DNA of 64,000 nucleotides. Source: Vitellaria paradoxa. Its lineage: Eukaryota > Streptophyta > Magnoliopsida > Ericales > Sapotaceae. This document shows, one piece after another, positions 57,469 to 64,000 of this stretch. The stretch spans positions 11,352,879 through 11,416,878 of the forward strand of contig CM034242.1 of the NCBI GenBank assembly GCA_019916065.1. The letters are read 5' to 3'. A program made the position numbers and the translations under genes. Below the pieces are notes generated by a model. That model saw only the letters and a list, made by a program, of their open reading frames with translations, ran no database searches and was not told the DNA's origin. The first letter of the stretch is position 1. Every line of letters begins with the position of its first letter.

Positions 57469-57588
57469 ATGGGCTTGTTCAAGCAGTTTTATGCAAAACT
57501 CAGTTCGAGTATGTGTAGAGACAAATGGCATTTCAAATTTGATTGTTTTGGGTTTTGGCGTTTTGAACTTGTCTTGCTCTTGATTTAA

Positions 57589-57998
57589 CTTGAACGTGGT
57601 CCCTTCTGTTTATTGCTGGTAAGAAAGGCGTGGAAGTAGATAGTGACGTTACGAGCCTTTTAAGGCTGGAATTCTGCTTAATTCATTTGGTGATCGAATG
57701 AGGGGAAAGGGCATTTCTTTTGTTGTTCTTTTCAACAGGGAAGGACTTTGAATATAAGGTAGCTAAAGAATCGCATGAAAATGTGTGAGAGATGACTAAA
57801 TATACTTGGCTCTTTAGCTTTTAGTCGGGTAAAGATTAATATAGCCACTTAAAAAGGAGTGACCGCTCCAATTAATCTCTTGATCTCTAAAACCAAAAAA
57901 ATGAGGGACCTTGCTAAATCAAAGTGTCTTTGCTAATCTTTGACTAAATAAATAATTAGATCCCATCATTTTGTGTGTGGGTGGGTGGGTGGGTGGGG

Positions 57999-58044
<46 letters not shown>

Positions 58045-61000
58045 ATCAAATTAGGAATTGCCAATTGCAAGAAGTCACAATTTTTTACCATAACCTACTG
58101 AATGATTCTCCTATGTTACGGAAGAATTTACTATAATCGTACTTAATTTTTATTTTAGGGCTAATATATTCCGCTTTTATGAAATAACTTCTCTTTGTGT
58201 ATGGTATTAGTTCATTTCTTTAGTTGTCTAAAACTATTATAATAAAGCAGCACTAAAGGTAGTTAGTGAAATCTTAAACAAGGTAAATCTAATTACTTAA
58301 TAAAGTTTTTATTTATTTATTTATTTTATATATTTATTTTTTAAATCAACACTCCCTCAATACTTATAACTACCCACAAAAGGATGTGAATTAAAAATTT
58401 AAACAATTAATGAGGTTATTTAAGTAATTTAAATTTAGATATCTCTTTGCATTCCTTTTATTATCATTACCAAAGAATTTGAATTTGGTATATTTTCAAC
58501 TTTTGGATTTGTTCAATTGGTAAGATTAATTCTTTTTCTCTCCACCTTATTTTTTCAATCACTTCACACAGAAACTCACTCTCATTCTTTTTGTAGTTTT
58601 TTAATACTTTTTTTATAAAAGTTTTTAATATTTAAAAAAATGTAATAATATTTGTAATAAATAATAAAATTTTACACATTTCTTAAACATTGTAAATATT
58701 TTACTCTCTTTTGGTTAGTAATTTTTATTTTAATAGGTTATTTTTATAAATTTTTTTATAATTTTGTTTTATAAATTTATATCTAAACTCTGCCAGCTAA
58801 ATTACATTTGAGTTACGCAATTTCTAATTATATATAAGATGTATAGCTGCATTCTAAAAAAAAAAATAACAATCATATACAAGGCACACGTGTTTTGTGT
58901 GTGTGTATATATATATATATGTATCTGCTCGTGTGAACACATGTTTGATGAATGGATTACCAAACATATACTACATCTCAACCACAACGTGAATGGTGGA
59001 GAGATTTTGGAAAAACGCATCATATTTCAACCAAATGGCAATATAATTCTCTCAGTGGTGATGTTTGCCACTAGTTTATCTTTTCTAACTCTAGAACTGC
59101 TGATCTACTATTGTTGTGGTCTGTTTGGATACCCTGCGGACTATTGAAATTGTATGTATGTATGTGTGTATATATATATATATATCCATAAAGATTGGTT
59201 TCTCCTTTTCTAGATGCATGTAAAGTTGGGGACATACTTTTCACCTTTGGTCCACGATTAAGAATCCGAGTTGGATATCTTTGGTCTGATTTGTGGCGAT
59301 CAACTCTGGGGCCCACACCTTTAATTCGCGGAATGTGGCTCCATTGGAATTTTGTTCTCTTATTATATTCTACAGGGAGCTTTAATTTGATTCTTTTTAA
59401 TTGGGTCGGTTCCATTAAGGGATCAGTTTGATTCTGGCATTGAAAGTGTTGACTGATATTTATTCGTGGGGCGCTCTTGGAGCGTAGCAGCTGACCCGTC
59501 CGATTAATTCGCCTTGATATGGTTTTCCTATTTCATCCTTATTCTCCATTTGCAAGTATCCCTTTTTCAATACAGCGTATTTTTATAAAGTTAATTTTAT
59601 TGCAGAGTTATCAAAATTACTAATTTTGTTAAAATATTTTTAATTTTTTTTAAAAATTATTCAAGACTCGGGTCGGTTCTCCATGTTGCCCAATTTGATC
59701 CTTGGCCCATGATTTTAGAATCGACGGAAGTTCGAATCTGTTCCAGGTCTAAAACAAGCCTGAACCGAGCATATTTTTGCGTACAATCCCAATTACGAAA
59801 AGGCGGCAAACGTTGATTTGAAGCTCCTTTGGAGGGGAGAGAGGGGCCTATGGGGCCCACTCAAATCACAGGTCTTTTTGGACTGACACGGTCACACCAC
59901 TCTCCAAGATAAATGATCGTACGTCAAGCTCAAATTATCTCCTGTTTTTTTTTTTTTTTAATATTATTTTAATATTCAATTGTGCCTGTCTAAAAAAAAA
60001 ATTTAATCTAATACCAATTACGTTCACTTAAAAAAAGAAAAAAAAATTTCGCAATACCAAATTGTGTCCATTCAATGATGGAAACAAATTTTAGTATAAT
60101 ACACACTAATATAATTATATTTAGTCCACTGAATTTAATTAAAAAAATATGGGTGGTAATATTTGGTATGTTTGGAATTATATAAAAGTGTATAAAATAA
60201 AATAAAATTGTAAAAGTAAATATCTCGTAATTCGTGCAGTGAGTAAAAAATTTAAAATTACTGTCTCGTAATTTATGTTTGTAGAGATTTGTAAGATTTT
60301 ATTTTATTTTGTGTAGCTCCAAACGGAGCCATTAACACTCCTTCAAAAATTTTCCTGCTCCTTACCATTTTTTTATTCAACAAAATTACAAAATTAATCT
60401 TATAATTAATAGATGATAATTAACAAAAAAAAAAAATTGAATACAATAATTATCGTTCCTTTTCATTTTTTTATTATAAAACTAAAATATTTAATTTTCA
60501 CTTTTCACTTTTATGTAATTATATTTCTTATAATCTTATGTATACTATCACCCCTATATATCTCCCTTTAGTTCATTAAACTTTAAACAAAATACTATGG
60601 AAGAGGATTTTGTCGAAACAAAGTTTTCGAATGTAATTATTATTTTTTTTACAAGCAATATGAAATAAATTTTATATTATTATGAATTATCAAATCCATC
60701 AAATAAAAAAATAACCGTTAACTTTTTTTAATTTTTCTCTTTCATGTGATTGATTTCTTGGTAGAACAATATAGAACAACTTGTGTGTAATATTTCTTTT
60801 TCTTTTTAATTTTTTGGGTGCATATGCTATTATATTATTAGGGTTTTTTTCCCCATTAAATTTTGGTTTTGGTTTTGTTTTGTTTTTTTTTTGTTTTTTT
60901 GTTTTTTTTTAAGTTTGTAATTTATAGAGGTTTTTGTTAAAACCATTGAATTGTTTTAAATAGTACCATATTATTTTTTATTTAATGGTGACTAGTTTTG

Positions 61001-61698
61001 GGAATGAATTTTAGGATTCGAATTTCTATTTGATTTACCTTTATTTCAATTATTTTTATTAGTGTATCAATTGATCAACTATTATGATATTTTGCTTTGT
61101 ATCAACTAAAAAATAATAATTATTTATTAATTATTTGATTTTTGATAAAATAAACTTAAAAGATATATTTATAAAACTAATTTAAAAAATTATTAAAAAA
61201 ATTCTCTCACATATTTCATGAAATTATAATTAACACTTATTTTAAATTTAACATGCAAATTAATGAAAAGTGAAAGATGTTATAAAAATGTAAAAAGTAG
61301 AGTATATTAGTTTTGCAATAATAAATAAAAAAGAAAGGTAATTATAATATTTGATATATTTTATATTAATTAACCTCTACTACAAGGTTAGTTTTATAAT
61401 TTTGTAGGAATAAAAAATTGATAAGTAGTGGAGGATACTTTTGAAGAAATGTCAATATCCCCACCCAAAAATATTTGATCGCACTGTGACTCCTCTCTCT
61501 TGCTTATGTTTATTGTAATTAATGCTTACCCACCCATAAATTTCGGGGTCCGCCGCTAGTGTCATTGCTTATTTACTTAAAACTAATTAGCCAATGTTTC
61601 TCCGACCAACGAACAAAATAATCGATGCCCAGAGACAAACATCAACCCCACTTTTTCACATTTTCTGCGGATAGGTTTCACCCATCTACTGTACATTT
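57589..61698. other. Intergenic DNA downstream of the maspardin gene
   Basis: No gene is supported. Contents: a (GGGT)/(GT)n and (GA)n compound microsatellite at about 57976-58041; a short (GT)(TA) tract at 58898-58921; a short MITE-like element at 60165-60330 (ggtatgtttggaattata and tagctccaaacggagcc); and AT-rich filler elsewhere. Between 59195 and 59890 the sequence has phrases such as gggtcggttcc and cttggcccatgatttt repeated in opposite directions, perhaps another degraded inverted-repeat element. Frames of 60-114 codons there have no recognised content. Confidence 0.5.
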
Positions 61699-61715
61699 AA
61701 GAATGAACTGACATG

Positions 61716-61975
61716 CCCCCAAAGCGGTAGTCAAGTTGGTTCGAACGACGGGTTGAAGGATCTGGGATCAATAGGTCTCGGATTCAACTTCTCTTGGGAG
61801 CAGTCTTTCCTCTAATTGTGGAAGGCCATCTAACAGCTTTCTCGGTTGAGCCGGTCAGCCAGGGCTTGCCTAAGCTGGTTTACCTCCTCGTGGTTCTTTG
61901 TCGGCTAGGGCCACGGGGTAGGTTTCACCTAGTACGCACCTATGAATAGCGGCTGCAAGCTTCTCCCGACTACAG
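61716..61975 (+). mobile_element. tRNA-derived SINE with perfect 17-bp target duplication
   Basis: It begins cccccaaagcggtagtcaag, with an A box (tagtcaagttggtt), and about 60 bp later a B box-like ggattcaac. The body continues to cccgactacag. The direct repeat aagaatgaactgacatg is found at 61699-61715 and 61976-61992 without a mismatch. Length 260 bp. The higher GC content contrasts with the flanks. The 78-codon minus-strand frame crossing it is incidental. It differs in sequence from the SINE at 41943 and so belongs to a different family. Confidence 0.85.
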
Positions 61976-62262
61976 AAGAATGAACTGACATGGCACGTCG
62001 GAAATTCAGGTTGTGTGTGTGTTATGTAAGCCTTAGCCTGCCGATCAAGTTTTTGACTTGATTTGTGGGATCTGGTATTAAAAAACCTAATAATGAGCTG
62101 GCACAATTTTTAATGACAAAATCATAAGTTGCTATCGGAGGGTACCAATAGTAGATAGAAAACGTTACTCCATCGAATAAAAAAAAAATCAAGTAGAAAT
62201 TTATGCAAAAATAATATAAAATTTTACTTTAGCAAGTACTAGTCATTCTAATTGCGTACTTA

Positions 62263-62640
62263 GGATATGTTTGATAATAGAGATTGAATAATAAGTATAA
62301 GTACTATTATGGGATAATCTATATATGGAATTAAATATAATATTAGATTAATTTTTATATAAAATTTATTTTTTTTAGTATTTGGTTGGTGGAATGTAAA
62401 GTGTGATTAAAAAAATATGATTTGAATGAGACGACGTGACAAAAAATAATTTTGAATCTTAAAAATTTTAGAAGGAAACAAATTTAAGAGTAGGGATATA
62501 TCATTCCATTTTCATGAAATAGCATATCTACTATTATGGGAATGTAAAGTTTAGCCTGAATATTTATTACAACAAGTCAAATATAGAATTAAAGTCAAAT
62601 TAATAAAAAAAAAAAAAGTAGATTACATCTCCAATCTACC
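62263..62640. mobile_element. MITE of the 2891 family, right end degraded
   Basis: It starts ggatatgtttgataat directly after TTA (62260-62262). The body follows the reverse complement of 2891-3285 in order (gggataa, agattaa, gtatttggttggtggaat) and 13470-13812 in the final third (ggaaacaaatttaagag, aattaaagtcaaatta). The right terminus could not be located exactly. Confidence 0.55.
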
Positions 62641-62745
62641 ATTTATATCTCTTAAGCAAGCAAACCCATATTATCGTTTATAACCCATAGTGGATATAGT
62701 GGGAGTGATGTATGTGTATATTTATATATTATTGACTTCTTTGAA

Positions 62746-63068
62746 AGCGTTTGGAGGCATAATTTTTAATAATTTTGGGTATTTTTTATCAAAAGTTATT
62801 AGTTATAATATTTAGTATATTTAGTGGAACAAGTAGTGATTTTTAGCAATTTTCAGTAAATTTTTACAACTTTTAGATGTTTGGTAAAATTTTTTGTAAC
62901 TTTTGACATTTTTTTGTAACTTTTAACAAATTTTGGTAATTTTTAGTAACTTTTAAGTTAATAAGTTACTGTAACATAATAAAAAAGTGACAAAAATTAA
63001 TAATTTGTCAAATGTAAAAAATCAAAAGTTGGTATTTTTTGCTAAAAATTTCGTTGCCAAACGCCCAT
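62746..63068. mobile_element. MITE-like element related to 2469-2807
   Basis: The ends are agcgtttggaggc and gttgccaaacgccc. The interior is a series of 'taacttttga/ttttagtaactttt' variants and 'actgtaaca', as in the element at 2469. No coding capacity. Target duplication unclear. Confidence 0.6.
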
Positions 63069-64000
63069 TTTTTTGCAAGAAATGAGTGGTAAAATAAAGT
63101 GAAATATTATCATTCACCTACCACTGATCTTCTGTTCCTTTTTTTTTTTCCCCCTTCACTGATCTACATTCTTTGATTAGCCTCTCATTAGGCTGTTTAC
63201 TCATGAACCAATAACTCCCAATTTCTTAATATGGATATAAATATGGTCAACCCATGTGGTTGGCCAACTCTTTATGATCCAAAGTTGGTTTCCCAATTCT
63301 TTGACTTCATACCTCTTCTTCCTTAATTGCATGATCCAACTGTACATATACAGCCAACCCACGTGGTAGACCAACTCTCAAGTTATTGGGTATCCATTTC
63401 TTAATTTGACTTCATACTTCTGATTGCAAAGAATGAGTTATACTTTGGTAAAGAATGGAAAAGCAACGATATACATGGTTAAGCCAGAGAGGTGCATGGT
63501 TATTGCCACTTGGTGGTGGAGTCGTAATGCCTCCATGCTCATCACTCGGATTCAAGTGTCCCATTTCATTAACTTGATCTTTATTATAATAAAAAAGAAA
63601 AAATAAACTAATAGGGTTACGACTAAAACTTTCATGTGCACTTTTTAGTGGGGTTTATTAAATTAATTGAAATTCCATGCACTCTTTATAGTTTGAATCA
63701 ACAATCGATCGTAAGCAGCAATATATAAATTCACAATCCAACATTTTAAAGAAATAAACGCTACAAATTAATAAGAAAAACCCTTGGTAAACAAGCCAAA
63801 AAAAAAAATCTCAGTCACAAAGACCCACAACCGCAACATATAAATTCGGGGCCTTAGGCGAGAATCTAAAATAAATTTAATTTACATTTCACTCAGTTAA
63901 CGAATTCATTTAATCCTTCTAACTTTTTGAACTGTAAAATTTATTATTTATTAAAATTTTATATCCATAATACTGCAACATGTTACTTTCAATAAACAAT
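63069..64000. other. Intergenic DNA to the window end
   Basis: No gene is recognised. A 60-codon frame at 63424-63606 has no known content. Two similar phrases, gtcaacccatgtggttggccaactctt (about 63247) and agccaacccacgtggtagaccaactct (about 63353), form a diverged duplication about 106 bp apart. Confidence 0.5.

Noticed and set aside
61870..62106. 78-codon minus-strand frame
   Set aside because: It runs across the right end of a SINE and its target duplication, so it is not a conserved coding unit.
1..64000. CRISPR arrays, rRNA genes, bacterial-type operons, organelle or viral inserts
   Set aside because: The tandem repeats have no spacer-repeat regularity of CRISPR type, no rRNA or intact tRNA gene could be read, and no recognisable organelle or virus protein was seen.

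Overview
The window looks like nuclear DNA of a flowering plant, most likely a woody dicot. It is very AT-rich, its protein-coding blocks are split by GT-AG introns, and it is crowded with short inverted-repeat elements, SINEs, LINE relics and LTR remnants typical of plant intergenic DNA. The protein families (two CYP706-type cytochromes P450, a membrane-anchored UDP-glucuronate 4-epimerase, a plant maspardin homologue) are plant ones. Nothing suggests bacterial, organellar or viral sequence. The species cannot be named from the sequence.

Layout. 1-10.4 kb is gene-poor: nested inverted-repeat elements (2.3-3.3 kb), an element with a roughly 0.45 kb alternating purine/pyrimidine microsatellite (3.5-4.5 kb), a badly decayed coding relic (5.4-6.6 kb) and a roughly 130-bp minisatellite (9.2-9.6 kb). 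10.5-21.4 kb is a small P450 cluster on the + strand: a heme-loop relic (10.5 kb), then two apparently intact two-exon CYP706-type genes (10953-13260 and 17776-21222) that share one intron position and carry transposon-derived sequence in their introns. 21.4-35.5 kb has no convincing gene. It holds a mosaic of AT-rich repeats, a 2.27-kb solo LTR with a perfect 5-bp target duplication (30744-33015) and two copies of a TTA-flanked MITE. 35.5-37.1 kb is an intronless UDP-glucuronate 4-epimerase gene preceded by a 20-codon upstream ORF. 37.1-42.5 kb is intergenic, with MITEs and a tRNA-derived SINE nested inside a MITE. 42.8-57.5 kb is one gene for a maspardin-like alpha/beta hydrolase, with eight mapped coding exons. 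Its 6.7-kb fifth intron holds a decayed LINE, an LTR-like insertion inside that LINE, and a hAT-like element carrying a broken epoxide hydrolase exon. 57.6-64 kb is intergenic, with a second SINE bounded by 17-bp duplications and more MITEs.

The four intact genes all lie on the + strand and have no evident pathway link: two ER P450s of specialised metabolism, one Golgi nucleotide-sugar enzyme for pectin supply, and one housekeeping-type alpha/beta hydrolase. The P450 pair is a tandem duplication with a third, dead copy upstream. No clearly new biological system was found. The most unusual structures are the gene-fragment-carrying element in the maspardin intron and the insertions whose boundaries can be proved from the sequence alone.
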